This document shows, one piece after another, positions 7,049 through 16,370 of a stretch of DNA of 64,000 nucleotides (its first letter is position 1; every line of letters begins with the position of its first letter). Below the pieces are notes generated by a model. It ran no database searches. It was given only the letters and a program-made list of their open reading frames with translations, and was not told where the DNA came from. The stretch comes from Lactiplantibacillus mudanjiangensis (GTDB lineage: Bacteria > Bacillota > Bacilli > Lactobacillales > Lactobacillaceae), in NCBI RefSeq assembly GCF_005405385.1, contig NZ_BJDY01000004.1, forward strand, positions 310,001-374,000, written 5' to 3'. The position numbers and the translations under genes were made by a program.

Positions 7049-8059
7049 TTGCAAGTCGTGGGTTCATTATTATCGACAATTGGTTGGCTTGGTTTGGGAC
7101 TCATTGGGAGTTTACTAGGTGCGACTTTGATTTATGAGTTTGGTCAGTGGTTGGGCAGTCGCCTGACTGGTGGCCGTGTAGTTAAAATTGCCGGATATCG
7201 GTATCAATTGGTTCATTTTGACGGCCATTGGCGTTGGCAACGGCCCATCCATTCCGAACCGCATTTGGTCATTATGCCGCCAAGTGAGTCGGAACGCTTC
7301 AATTATGCGGCGATTTGTTTTAGCGGGGGCTTGTTTAATTTGTTAGCGGTGATTTTTAGTTTGGTCACGGTACAACAATTGGCTCATGGGTTTGATTTGT
7401 GGTTGATGATTGCGATTATTTGGATTTGGGTGAATACGTTAAAAGCGCTTCAATTGTTACCTTTCGTGTGGCGTGGCCGGGCAACCGCGGCCTTAGATTT
7501 TAAAACGGCCCGGGCAATTCCGGCTGGCACAACTGCAGCTTACGTGACCATGTTAGCTACAGCAACGATGGTAGAAACGGGCAGTGTTGCGTCGTTACCA
7601 GTTGACGCGATTCAGTTAGCACCAGGCAGCACGAGTCAGAATTATTTAATTGTCCGTCAAGCTTGGGTCACGCTGCAATGGGGCCAGCAACATGGCTTAC
7701 CGTTAGCTGAGTTGTTAACCGGACTAACGCGATTAACGCATAGTTTTAATGAATTGCCACCAGCGGATATGGCCGTGTACTTAGATGCGACACTCTATTG
7801 GCATCTGCTGGCAGAACAGGCCGATGCGCAGTTCATTGCCTGGGTCCAGGACCATGAGCTGCAACGCTTACGGCAACGTTATACGCCATTGACCCAGTTT
7901 AAGTTACGAGCAGTGTATCAATGGCGCGTCAGCCATCAAGCACCAACTGCTTTAGACACGATTGAGCAAGGGTTAAAATGGGCAAATCGTGAACATAATA
8001 CGACCGAAGTGATGTGGTTAAAGGATTTACAAACACAAATTGAACAGGCGGAAGCTTAG
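7049..8059 (+). CDS. Membrane protein related to M50 (site-2) metallopeptidases, active site lost
   Basis: A 336-aa protein with at least four hydrophobic segments in its first 150 residues. The segment LIYEFGQWLGSRLTGGRVV aligns by eye with the HExxH helix of M50-like membrane proteases of Firmicutes (HELGH..FGxLTGYxxV). Here both zinc histidines are replaced, giving Y29-E30-F-G-Q33. The next family landmarks are kept: a MPP turn (VIMPPSESERF) and a GGxxxNLL helix (SGGLFNLLAV). The C-terminal 190 residues look soluble and helical. Start TTG 7049 is seven bases after GGAGGTGG. It is probably a non-catalytic relative; the partner is unknown. Confidence 0.65.
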   Translation: MQVVGSLLSTIGWLGLGLIGSLLGATLIYEFGQWLGSRLTGGRVVKIAGYRYQLVHFDGHWRWQRPIHSEPHLVIMPPSESERFNYAAICFSGGLFNLLAVIFSLVTVQQLAHGFDLWLMIAIIWIWVNTLKALQLLPFVWRGRATAALDFKTARAIPAGTTAAYVTMLATATMVETGSVASLPVDAIQLAPGSTSQNYLIVRQAWVTLQWGQQHGLPLAELLTGLTRLTHSFNELPPADMAVYLDATLYWHLLAEQADAQFIAWVQDHELQRLRQRYTPLTQFKLRAVYQWRVSHQAPTALDTIEQGLKWANREHNTTEVMWLKDLQTQIEQAEA

Positions 8060-8144
8060 ATTCTGGTAAAGATTTAGTCCAAGTCACGTTATCTCGCGTG
8101 GTGCGTGCTAAGCTAGCACTAGTTTAAGTGAGAAAAGGGTGGAA

Positions 8145-9260
8145 ATGTTGCAGCAACGAATGAAACGATCGTGGGGTTTGTGGCTAACGATTGTGGTTGT
8201 CATTGTTGGCTTGATTGGTGTTGGTTTAACACGAAAAAATGCCGCTTGGTATCAACAAACGGTGGCACAAGTGACCAAAGTACAAGCCATTCAACACACG
8301 GCGACGACTGATGAATTTCAAAATAAAGATGTTGATGCCAGCCAATGGGTGACAATCAAGGTTTTAAATCATCAGCATCAAGGTCGAACGTATCGGATCA
8401 AAAATAGTTATACGAAATCGGGAGCGATGGATCAGGCCTACCGGGTAGGCGATCAAGTCTTTGTTCGTATCCCGAAGAGTGCTAGTCGAGCAGTCACGAT
8501 TCAAGGCTTGAAACGCGATACCGCGTTGGCTTTTGTCGCTTGGTTGGCGTTAGCATTACTGTTATTGATTATGCGTTTTAGCGGCTTGATGGCGTTACTG
8601 AGTGTGACGTTAAATGCAGTCTTGTTTTATGGCGCGATTCAAATTGATTTGATGACTAATGGTGGCCATTTATATACGTTATTTGGTGGGTTAGCCATTA
8701 TTTTTGCGGTTTTAACGTTATGGCTGGTGCTTGGTTTTTCTCGGCAGATGCTGGTGACGTTAGGAGCAACGGTTGCTGGGACCGGATTAGCTGTCATTAT
8801 TAGTTTAATTGTTTTTGCGGTGACTAAAGAACGTGGTGTCACTTATGAAGCGATGCAATACGTGACCCAAGTACCGCGACCATTATTTCTAGTAGAAACC
8901 GTGCTGGGATCATTAGGTGCGGTGATGGATGAATCGACCGATATTGTGGCTTCACTGTTCCAATTGCGTGAAGAACGACCAGATGTGACGGCGAATCAAA
9001 TCTTTAAATCTGGTTTAACGATTGGTCGGTCAATCATGGGACCATTAATTAATGTGTTATTCCTGATCTTTATGGCCGATACCTTTGCGATGACGCTATT
9101 GTACTTACGGAATGGCAACAATTGGGGCTATACTTTCTCGATGAATATGTCGTTAGGGATGGTTCAAAGTTTGATTTCAGGGATTGGCATTGTTTTAGCA
9201 ATTCCAGTTGCCAGCTGGTTAGCTAGTCGGTTGATGCCTAGAAAGGCGGCGCAAGCATGA
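8145..9260 (+). CDS. YibE/F-family membrane protein (first of pair)
   Basis: A 371-aa integral membrane protein of the YibE/F family. There is one helix at residues 11-30, an extracytoplasmic segment of about 90 residues, then a run of about seven helices. Conserved-looking stretches include VLGSLGAVMDESTDIVAS and GRSIMGPLINVLFLIFMAD. It overlaps the next gene by four bases (ATGA), so the pair is translationally coupled. Start ATG 8145 is six bases after AAAGG. The family's function is not established. Confidence 0.85.
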   Translation: MLQQRMKRSWGLWLTIVVVIVGLIGVGLTRKNAAWYQQTVAQVTKVQAIQHTATTDEFQNKDVDASQWVTIKVLNHQHQGRTYRIKNSYTKSGAMDQAYRVGDQVFVRIPKSASRAVTIQGLKRDTALAFVAWLALALLLLIMRFSGLMALLSVTLNAVLFYGAIQIDLMTNGGHLYTLFGGLAIIFAVLTLWLVLGFSRQMLVTLGATVAGTGLAVIISLIVFAVTKERGVTYEAMQYVTQVPRPLFLVETVLGSLGAVMDESTDIVASLFQLREERPDVTANQIFKSGLTIGRSIMGPLINVLFLIFMADTFAMTLLYLRNGNNWGYTFSMNMSLGMVQSLISGIGIVLAIPVASWLASRLMPRKAAQA

Positions 9261-10021
9261 GTACCATTAGTGTTTTAGGGCTCGTCTTGTTTGCGCTGAT
9301 GACGTTAATCGGTGGTAAAACAGGCGCCACGGCCTTTTTGAGTTTGATTTTTAACTTTGGGTTATTGTTCTTAGCGGTTGTCTTGATTTCGTGGGGATTT
9401 CCGGCAATGGGCGTGTCACTCGTCATTGGGACGATTATTTTGGCCTTTACAATTTTCTTTGGTGAGGAAAACGAGTTGGCGGCTAAAACGGCCTATATCG
9501 CGGCTCTAATCGTGATGGTTGGTCTTATTTTAGTGATTTTTCCAGTGGAGCACTGGATTATGGCACAAGGCTTTAGTTTGGAAGATAGTGAAGACTTAGA
9601 AGGGATGTCTTTAACGATTGGGGTATCCTTTGTTGGGGTCGCTGTGACGGAAGCTATTCTTAGTACATTAGGTGCGATTGCCGAGGCCAGCATTGCAATT
9701 GCGGCGGGGCTCAGTGAGATTATTGCGCAACATCCTAAAGTCATGACCAAGCGACTTTATCTAGATGGTATTAGCATTGGCAAACAGATCATTGGAACGA
9801 CATTTAATACGTTGTTTTTTGGCTTCTTTGGTGGCTTTTTAGCACTATTTATTTGGTTCTCCGGTCTGCATTATTCGTTTGGCAGTGTGATCAATAATAA
9901 AATTTTTGTTGCTGAAGTTTTGATGGTTTTGTTTGCCTTAATTGGGGTTATTCTAACGGTGCCAGTGACGACTTGGGTCATGACGTTAACCCATCGGCAA
10001 TCAATGAAGCATCCTGATTGA
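9257..10021 (+). CDS. YibE/F-family membrane protein (second of pair)
   Basis: A 254-aa membrane protein, about seven helices, homologous to the C-terminal half of its upstream neighbour: LSTLGAIAEASIAIAAGLSEI matches LGSLGAVMDESTDIVAS, and GISIGKQIIGTTFNTLFFGF matches GLTIGRSIMGPLINVLFL. The two proteins probably form a heteromeric membrane complex, which is inference from the four-base overlap and homology. No enzyme motif is visible. Confidence 0.85.
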   Translation: MSTISVLGLVLFALMTLIGGKTGATAFLSLIFNFGLLFLAVVLISWGFPAMGVSLVIGTIILAFTIFFGEENELAAKTAYIAALIVMVGLILVIFPVEHWIMAQGFSLEDSEDLEGMSLTIGVSFVGVAVTEAILSTLGAIAEASIAIAAGLSEIIAQHPKVMTKRLYLDGISIGKQIIGTTFNTLFFGFFGGFLALFIWFSGLHYSFGSVINNKIFVAEVLMVLFALIGVILTVPVTTWVMTLTHRQSMKHPD

Positions 10022-10078
10022 CGCGGCTTAGTGAATCTTGCTAAGCTGGATAGGAAGTTAATTAGAGGAGGAACGTGC

Positions 10079-10642
10079 ATGCAAATTAGATTAGCGCAAC
10101 CAACTGATGCGGCGCAAATTGCGCCATTAGTGGGGATGATTTATCGAGATATGGAAATGCCAGTACTGGCTAAGGTAAGTGACGCCGATTTGTTAGCCAT
10201 GCTCACAACGTTGTATCAACGGCCAGAAAACTTAACGGATTTGGCGCAAACGTTAGTAGCGGTTGATGACGACCAAGTGTTAGGGGTTGCTTTTGGTCAT
10301 CCGGCAGCCAATGAAGTCGCGGTTAATCAGCTATTGCGAGCCGTTTCGGCGGCTCAATCCGGTTTTGACGCCCCTCTTGAACTTGGTGGCGAAACGCAAC
10401 CTGGCGAATGGTATTTAAGCATGCTAGCCGTCAGCCCCAAAGCGCAGGGGAAAGGGATTGGCAGTCAACTCCTACAAGCTTTACCAGCTGTAGCTAAGGA
10501 TCAAGGACTCAGTCGACTGAGTTTGAATGTTGATGATGGCAATCCTAAGGCGGCCAAGTTATATCATCGGCAAGGGTTTGAAACGGTCGGTAAATTGGTG
10601 ATTGGCGTGCATCCGTATGCCCATATGGTTAAAAAGGTATAG
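10079..10642 (+). CDS. GNAT-family N-acetyltransferase
   Basis: A 187-aa acetyltransferase of the GNAT fold. The acetyl-CoA loop is MLAVSPKAQGKGIGSQLLQAL (Q/RxxGxG/A motif), followed by NVDDGNPKAAKLYHRQGFETVG, the usual family ending. GAGGAGG lies before ATG 10079; the GTG start 48 bases upstream has no ribosome site. The substrate cannot be predicted. It is probably co-transcribed with the YibE/F pair (57-bp gap) and is ended by a clear terminator. Confidence 0.88.
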   Translation: MQIRLAQPTDAAQIAPLVGMIYRDMEMPVLAKVSDADLLAMLTTLYQRPENLTDLAQTLVAVDDDQVLGVAFGHPAANEVAVNQLLRAVSAAQSGFDAPLELGGETQPGEWYLSMLAVSPKAQGKGIGSQLLQALPAVAKDQGLSRLSLNVDDGNPKAAKLYHRQGFETVGKLVIGVHPYAHMVKKV

Positions 10643-10649
10643 TTTAATT

Positions 10650-10679
10650 AGTCTAAGTCACGAGGCTTAGACTTTTTTT
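10650..10679 (+). terminator. Terminator after GNAT gene
   Basis: AGTCTAAG and CTTAGACT with an eight-base loop, followed by seven T. Confidence 0.9.
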
Positions 10680-10736
10680 GTGACTGGATAACAGGTAAAA
10701 TTAAGATATCAGTTTAGTTAGGGAGGCACATGAACC

Positions 10737-11408
10737 ATGCAAATCTATTTTGTGCGGCACGGTCGTACACAGTTTAATCTTGAACATCGTTTTCAAGGTG
10801 GCGATTCGGATTCGCCATTAGTGGAGAGTGGCATCTTGGGTGGTAAAGCGGCTGGAAAACGGCTACAAGCGGTCCAATTCGAGGCTGTTTATAGTAGTCC
10901 GCAAAAGCGAGCGTTTGATACGGCCCAATATATTGTTGAGGCTAATCAGTGGCAACCCGACATTCAAGTGGAACCACGACTACGAGAAATGCGGTTTGGC
11001 CGTTGGGACGGTTTGCTGGAAGCCGAGGCGGAACCGAAAACGCAAGTGGATATGTTGATCAATCATCCTGAGCGTTATCAACCAGAACTTGCTGGACAAG
11101 GGGAAACTTACGCGGACTTTGTTGCGCGCACAACCGCGGCGGTACACGATGCTGTAGCGCAAGCCGGTGTTCAAAGTGATAAGCCATTATTGATGGTATC
11201 GCATGGTTTAGTCACCACAATGACGATTAAGGCGTTACTAGGAATTCCGATTGCCCAATTCCGCAAGCCTTTATATCTTGATGGTCAATTAATGTCGACG
11301 ATCGGTCATGGCATTGTGGATAATGATAGCTTGACGATTCTAAAAACTGATGATAATCAAACCTTTAAAGTCAAAACTTGGAATGAGACCGATTATTTGG
11401 ATGCGTAG
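10737..11408 (+). CDS. Histidine phosphatase (phosphoglycerate-mutase-like) family protein
   Basis: A 223-aa enzyme of the histidine phosphatase superfamily. The phosphohistidine motif is VRHGRTQFN at residues 6-14, and the second histidine is in LMVSHGLVTTM near residue 155. Conserved Arg and Glu blocks are SSPQKRAFDTA and LREMRFGRWDG. This group includes GpmB-like phosphatases with varied substrates rather than the glycolytic mutase. AGGGAGGCAC lies before ATG. Repeat copy B follows 22 bp after the stop. Confidence 0.9.
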   Translation: MQIYFVRHGRTQFNLEHRFQGGDSDSPLVESGILGGKAAGKRLQAVQFEAVYSSPQKRAFDTAQYIVEANQWQPDIQVEPRLREMRFGRWDGLLEAEAEPKTQVDMLINHPERYQPELAGQGETYADFVARTTAAVHDAVAQAGVQSDKPLLMVSHGLVTTMTIKALLGIPIAQFRKPLYLDGQLMSTIGHGIVDNDSLTILKTDDNQTFKVKTWNETDYLDA

Positions 11409-11430
11409 TGTCTCGGTAATAGTGTTTTAT

Positions 11431-11831
11431 GCTACCTCCGCCAGCCAGTGATTATGCCGGCTGTGGGACCGGCTCCAGCCCAAAGTGCGGGCTTCCACCT
11501 CGCTTTTAAGCCTAGCCCAAACCGCTTGTCTCAAAAGGCGTCCACATCGTAAGCCCGGGAAAATCATCCGGACTAACGATGTTTTCACGGCCGGCGCCAT
11601 CACTGGTTGGCTCCGGCTATATCGTAAAATTAATCAATCTAGTAACTATCATAACCGAGAGTGAGCTCACATTGAGCCCAGCCGTGGGAATCTCTTAGCG
11701 ATTTATCGCTTAGAGATTGGCGCTTTTGAAACACGGGTTTGGTGGTTCAAAACGATGGTTCAGACCGCTTTTTGGCTGAACCGGTCCGCCCACAGCGTTC
11801 CGGCTCAATGTGGGCGAACGGTAGGTGGCAA
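11431..11831 (-). repeat. Folded intergenic repeat, copy B (complete core, inverted)
   Basis: Same element as copy A in the opposite orientation. It ends in GTAGGTGGCAAG and keeps both modules. The internal hairpin arms are AATCTCTTAGCG and CGCTTAGAGATT. It lies between convergent genes. Confidence 0.9.
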
Positions 11832-11857
11832 GTATAACTATTTTTAGTTTTAACAAG

Positions 11858-11899
11858 AAATGACACCAACCTGATCAGACGATCAAGTTGGTGTCATTT
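11858..11899 (-). terminator. Terminator of esterase operon
   Basis: AAATGACACCAACCTGATC and GATCAAGTTGGTGTCATTT form a stem next to T/A runs. It could also act on plus-strand transcripts leaving copy B. Confidence 0.88.
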
Positions 11900-11910
11900 T
11901 TGAGTGTTGC

Positions 11911-12936
11911 TTATAATAAGCTAACGAGGCGTTCAGTCATCATCGTAGCCACGTCGCGTGCTTGCCAGAAGCGATCAACATGTGGCGCAAAGGCGTGATT
12001 TTGGCCTTGATATTGGACAAAGGTTGTTTCAACATCAGCTTGTGCCAGTCGTTGCGCATAGACCCAAGCTTGTGGTCGGAAGGGGTCGAATTCCCCAATG
12101 AGAATCATCGTGGCAGGGCTAGTGGCTAGGTCGGCCTGATTAAGTGGTGAAATCAGTGGCGCACCTGATTCCCAGCCAGTTGGTAAGTAATAATTAGTCA
12201 TGATGGTATCTAATTGGCGGAATAGATCGTGATAGTTGTTTAAAATATCCTGTTGGGCTGGCATAATTGGAAAATTGTTCATGTCCCATAGCGCACCAGC
12301 ATGATCAGCACCGGGAGCCGTCACTGGATAAAGCAAGAGCTGTTGGTTAACGGCATTATTACCGAGTTGACGATTCAAGCTAGCTGCGGCAATCGCAATG
12401 TTAGCGCCAGCTGAATCTCCTGAGATCGCAATTTTGGCATTAGGGTGCTGCGCCACAACGGCTTGAATTACCGCTAACCCATCTAAAATGCCTTCGGGTG
12501 CCGGATGCTCGGGTGCTAAACCATAGTCGACATTTAAGACTTCACAGTGACTTTGATTAGCGATGAGCTTGAGTAACACGGTGTTGTTAGCTGGGACGCC
12601 ACCGTAAAAAGCACCACCATGCAAGTAGATTAATAGTTGTTCACCAATCACGGTCGTCGGGGTGAGCCAGTCAACGTTAACGGTGCGTCCAAGAGCTGTT
12701 AAGGACACTTGCCGACTAGTAACTGCATCGCCCACTGGATCAGCGATCGGCGCGTTGAGGCTACCTTCACGTAGACCATCTAAATCGGGATCGAGCGTGA
12801 CCGGTTCACTAAAAGGTGCTAAATCTTGCAAAACGAGCGGATCGAATTGTCCACTTTTAATGTTTTGGGCCCACGGTTTTGTAATTTTTGTGACTTGATT
12901 TAATTTAGTCGTTGTTTCATGAATAGTTGGCATCAT
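11911..12936 (-). CDS. Alpha/beta-hydrolase, HSL-type esterase
   Basis: A 341-aa serine hydrolase of the hormone-sensitive-lipase type. The oxyanion motif HGGAFYGG is near residue 111, the nucleophile elbow GDSAGANIA near 178, a catalytic Asp candidate in GEFDPFRP, and the His in GQNHAF. There is no signal peptide. It overlaps the upstream sugar-symporter gene by four bases, so the two are one operon; it may deacylate a sugar ester or glycoside imported by that symporter (inference). The start at 12936 follows AAAGGAGG. Confidence 0.88.
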   Translation of the reverse strand: MMPTIHETTTKLNQVTKITKPWAQNIKSGQFDPLVLQDLAPFSEPVTLDPDLDGLREGSLNAPIADPVGDAVTSRQVSLTALGRTVNVDWLTPTTVIGEQLLIYLHGGAFYGGVPANNTVLLKLIANQSHCEVLNVDYGLAPEHPAPEGILDGLAVIQAVVAQHPNAKIAISGDSAGANIAIAAASLNRQLGNNAVNQQLLLYPVTAPGADHAGALWDMNNFPIMPAQQDILNNYHDLFRQLDTIMTNYYLPTGWESGAPLISPLNQADLATSPATMILIGEFDPFRPQAWVYAQRLAQADVETTFVQYQGQNHAFAPHVDRFWQARDVATMMTERLVSLL

Positions 12937-14330
12937 CGGTTCGTCTCCTCCTTTAAGGTCTTGGCAGTTTTATCAGCCTTAGGTGCGGCTGGTTCATCGA
13001 CGAGTGTTTTTTCATCGAGTTTGTAGAATTGTAAGATTAAGAACATCCCTAAACCGAGAACGATTGGTAACCAGACAAAGGACCAGTTGATAGCGGTAAT
13101 GGCACTGCTAGCTTGCACATGAGCTTTGGCATTGAAACCGCCCCAGGCAAGCAATTGTCCGGATAAGAAACCACCAAGACCCATCCCTAATTTAGCACCG
13201 ATCATCGGTACAGCTGACAAGAAACCGGTTTCATTAAAACCAAGAATCTTATTGGAATAGTCGATCGTATCTGATAGCATCGCAAAAGCAATGGTAAAGG
13301 TGACCCCCATGGCAACCAGTGAGATCACCGCACCGGCAAAGAGGAAGAAGACACTGTTTGTCTTTTCAGCTAAAGGCAATAAGAGTTGACTGAAGATGAA
13401 AAGCACGAGTGAGGCTTGCATGATGTGCCGATTTTGAAAATGTTGTGAAAGGAATGGCACCGCTAAATTCCCAATAACTGAGACAAATGAAATCCCCAAA
13501 AAGGCTGCGGCTAAAGCTGGTTTGCCGTAAACATATTGAATAAAGAAGATAGCGGCTGAATTCCGCATAACCCAGAAAGTTTGGAGTAAGACGAAGGAGC
13601 AAGCTAAGATTAACCATGGCTTGTTACGTGCCGCACCTTTTAAAGATTGCCAGATGGACAACGATTTTGCGGGTTGTTCGGTAGTTGTTGCTGGTTCAAC
13701 GATGTTAGTTTCATGCAAATTAAAGAAGGCGAAGACGAAGAGGCCGATGATAACGACACCTAAAATAATGGCCCATTGTGCGAACCCTTTAGATTGATTG
13801 CCACCACCTAAAATTTTAACAACGGGTAAGGTTCCCAGACTGACGATCGTTGCACCAATGGTGGTCATGACCATCCGGGCACTAGCTAATTTAGTCCGTT
13901 CAACGCTATCAGCGGTTAAGCTTGGCAGAATCGAGGTAATCGGTGTATTGGCACCGGAATAAATTAAACTAAATAACACATAAATAACGGTAACAAAGAC
14001 GAGTTTTGACGTTTGACCACCCGCAAAAGTCGGGTTAATAAACAGAAACATGGCCAATAGTCCTAACGGAATTCCGAACCATAAAAAGTATGGTCGTGAT
14101 TGCCCCCAACGAGTGTGTGTATGGTCAATTAAGTAACCATAAATCAAGGCGTCAAACGCATCAATACACCGCACGACCAAGAATAACGTGGCAACGAATG
14201 CTGGCGAAATGCCAATAACCGTTGTGTAGAAAAACAACAGATACATACTAACCATTTGCCAGATCATGTTGCCAGCCATATCGGTTGACCCATAAGCAAT
14301 CCGGCGTTTCCAAATTGCAAACTGTTTCAT
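12933..14330 (-). CDS. GPH-family glycoside/sugar:cation symporter
   Basis: A 465-aa transporter with about 12 membrane helices, of the glycoside-pentoside-hexuronide group. Family landmarks are YGSTDMAGNMIWQM at the start and a loop 2-3 signature YGYLIDHTHTRWGQSRPY matching DxTxTRWGxxRPY. Start ATG 14330 follows GGGGGGATT; the longer frame is rejected because the ribosome site would be internal. It is coupled to the esterase, which suggests uptake of an acylated sugar or glycoside. No PTS-type IIA tail is visible. Substrate unknown. Confidence 0.88.
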   Translation of the reverse strand: MKQFAIWKRRIAYGSTDMAGNMIWQMVSMYLLFFYTTVIGISPAFVATLFLVVRCIDAFDALIYGYLIDHTHTRWGQSRPYFLWFGIPLGLLAMFLFINPTFAGGQTSKLVFVTVIYVLFSLIYSGANTPITSILPSLTADSVERTKLASARMVMTTIGATIVSLGTLPVVKILGGGNQSKGFAQWAIILGVVIIGLFVFAFFNLHETNIVEPATTTEQPAKSLSIWQSLKGAARNKPWLILACSFVLLQTFWVMRNSAAIFFIQYVYGKPALAAAFLGISFVSVIGNLAVPFLSQHFQNRHIMQASLVLFIFSQLLLPLAEKTNSVFFLFAGAVISLVAMGVTFTIAFAMLSDTIDYSNKILGFNETGFLSAVPMIGAKLGMGLGGFLSGQLLAWGGFNAKAHVQASSAITAINWSFVWLPIVLGLGMFLILQFYKLDEKTLVDEPAAPKADKTAKTLKEETNR

Positions 14331-14534
14331 TAATAATCCCCCCAAACTGACTATTGTTAAAACAAAAATTATTTCCTTTCAACAATTAAATTATAGGATT
14401 AGTTGAGGCCATTTATCGACTATTGTGAATAGTTAGGATAGTGACTAATCTAGCAGAGTGTTCCCTAAACCGGGTTGCGACTGAGCATAGCCTAGGCAAA
14501 CAATTGATCGTGGGTTTTCGATCAGTTGTCTGCC

Positions 14535-14633
14535 GTAGCTAAGCGGAGGTCGCAGGTTCAGGGGACACGTTTCGACTTCAATCCTTGGTTAGACGTAGCT
14601 AAGCGGAGATCACAGGCTTGAGGAGCACGTTTC
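14535..14633. repeat. Two 39-bp imperfect direct repeats, 60-bp period
   Basis: Copies at 14535-14573 and 14595-14633 both begin GTAGCTAAGCGGAG and end CACGTTTC, with some internal differences. Their spacing is exactly 60 bp from start to start. The purpose is unknown. Confidence 0.75.
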
Positions 14634-14678
14634 AAAGGCAAGGTGTATCAGGTTAGCTCCAATGAAAAGCATCAAACG

Positions 14679-14711
14679 CAAAAAAAGCGCCTAGGATTTT
14701 CTCCTAGACGC
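14679..14711 (-). terminator. murE terminator
   Basis: Read on the minus strand, GCGTCTAGGA and TCCTAGGCGC form a ten-bp stem (one mismatch) followed by a run of T. Confidence 0.88.
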
Positions 14712-14728
14712 TAGTTTATATGCACAAC

Positions 14729-16210
14729 CTAATCAATCGTTGGTTTTAACGCTAAAGCTTTAGCTGCTTCTTCACTGTCATCAAAGTGATGTTTGGTACG
14801 GCCGAGAATTTGATAATCTTCGTGGCCTTTACCAGCGATTAAGACGACATCGCCAGGTTGTGCTTGGTCGATGGCCTTGGCAATGGCTTCATGACGATCA
14901 ACATAAACTGGAACGTTGGCATCAGGCACACCGGCGACCATGTCTTGTAAGATCATGTCAGGGTCTTCAGTCCGCGGATTGTCAGAAGTGAAGATTGGCT
15001 TCGTGCTGTGTTCAACGGCAATTTTAGCCATCTTTGGTCGTTTGCCTTTATCACGGTCACCACCGCAACCAACCACACAATAAATATCTTGTTTAGCAAA
15101 GTCTTGAATGGTTTCCAAGGCGTTCAATAAGCCATCTGGCGTGTGTGAATAATCGACAATGACACTGACACCGGTATGTGAAGGCACCGCTTGGAAGCGA
15201 CCTTTAACCCCAGTGACTTTTTCAAGTGATTGAATGATTTGATCAGCGGGGATGCCACTTGCATAAGCCGCTGAAAAGGCAGCTAACATGTTATAGACAT
15301 TGAATTGGCCGATTAGTTTCATCGTGACATGGGTGACTTCACCGAAAACGGATAAATCAAATTCTGTCCCATGACTCTTGATTTGGACGTTTTGCGCGTT
15401 GATCATGGCATCTGGCTTTAACCCAAAAGTCAAAACATGTGCGGCTGTATATTGGGCAAATTCACGCCCAACAGGGTCATCGGTGTTTAAGACTGCAACC
15501 TTAGCCGTCCCATTAGCGTCGTATTTGTTCCCTAATTGGGCAAATAACATTGCTTTAGCTTCCGCATAACTGGCCATTGTTTTGTGGAAGTCTAAATGAT
15601 CTTGCGTCAAATTAGTAAAGACAGCAATATCATAGTCGATTCCCCAAACACGACCTAAGACTAGTGCGATTGAGGAGACTTCCATCGCAACCGTATCAAC
15701 ACCGGCATCGCGCATGGCGGCCAATGTCCGTTGCGTGGTGATTGAATCGGGTGTGGTATTAGCTGTAGGAAACTTTTCGTCTTTGATCTTCCGATACATT
15801 GTCCCGATCAAGCCAGTTGCTTGATTTTGATCCCGATAGATTTGTTCGATTAAATGGGTAACCGTGGTTTTACCGTTCGTTCCGGTAACGCCAATCATCC
15901 GCATTTTTTGACTAGGGGCACCATAGAAAACATCGGCTAAAATGGCCATTGCCCGTTCCGTGTTCGCGACATAAATCACGGGAACATCAACGTCAATTGG
16001 TTTTTGGGCGACAATGATTTTGGCACCAGCGGCAATCGCTTGTTGAACCCAATCATGACCATCCACGTGATAACCGACGACGGCGATAAACATCGCCCCA
16101 GGCTTAACTTCACGTGTATCCTGAGTCAGCATTGTGACGTCAAAATCTTCGGTGACGGCGGGGTCAACGCGTTTGAATTTTAAACTATTAATTAATTGAG
16201 TGACTTTCAT
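14729..16210 (-). CDS. murE: UDP-N-acetylmuramoyl-tripeptide synthetase MurE (meso-diaminopimelate type)
   Basis: Adds the third amino acid to UDP-MurNAc-L-Ala-D-Glu in peptidoglycan synthesis, in the cytoplasm. Mur-ligase blocks are present: the ATP loop GVTGTNGKTT, the TTPDSI substrate loop, EVSSIAL, FTNLTQDHLDFH, the lysine in YAEAKAMLF (site of carbamylation), and the C-terminal DNPRTEDP near residue 410. DNPR is the signature for meso-diaminopimelate; lysine-adding enzymes have a different tetrapeptide, so the wall is predicted to be DAP type. Start ATG 16210 follows AAAGGAC. Unlike many bacteria, it is not in a dcw cluster here. Confidence 0.93.
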   Translation of the reverse strand: MKVTQLINSLKFKRVDPAVTEDFDVTMLTQDTREVKPGAMFIAVVGYHVDGHDWVQQAIAAGAKIIVAQKPIDVDVPVIYVANTERAMAILADVFYGAPSQKMRMIGVTGTNGKTTVTHLIEQIYRDQNQATGLIGTMYRKIKDEKFPTANTTPDSITTQRTLAAMRDAGVDTVAMEVSSIALVLGRVWGIDYDIAVFTNLTQDHLDFHKTMASYAEAKAMLFAQLGNKYDANGTAKVAVLNTDDPVGREFAQYTAAHVLTFGLKPDAMINAQNVQIKSHGTEFDLSVFGEVTHVTMKLIGQFNVYNMLAAFSAAYASGIPADQIIQSLEKVTGVKGRFQAVPSHTGVSVIVDYSHTPDGLLNALETIQDFAKQDIYCVVGCGGDRDKGKRPKMAKIAVEHSTKPIFTSDNPRTEDPDMILQDMVAGVPDANVPVYVDRHEAIAKAIDQAQPGDVVLIAGKGHEDYQILGRTKHHFDDSEEAAKALALKPTID

Positions 16211-16326
16211 TAAATTAAACGTCCTTTTCATAAATGTCGTAATGAGTTACCTCTAGGATACATGCTATCGCTGTAAAAGTCACCTGTTGACGGTAAAATA
16301 GCCTGGTCCCTTAAGACAAAAATAAA

Positions 16327-16370
16327 ACGTGGGTTATCGGCGCTAAAAAAGCCAGCCGATAACCACACGT
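16327..16370 (-). terminator. Terminator after acyltransferase gene
   Basis: On the minus strand ACGTGTGGTTATCGGC pairs with GCCGATAACCCACGT across a loop of about 13 bases, then TTTTATTTTTG. It separates the acyltransferase transcript from murE, which should have its own promoter in 16211-16326. Confidence 0.85.

Larger units (their letters stand above)
14331..14728. other. Intergenic region with a tandem 39-bp repeat and hairpins
   Basis: No gene is seen. It holds the upstream region of the symporter gene, a hairpin (CAATTGATCG at 14501-14510 with CGATCAGTTG at 14519-14528), two direct repeats of 39 bp (14535 and 14595), and the murE terminator. Confidence 0.6.
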
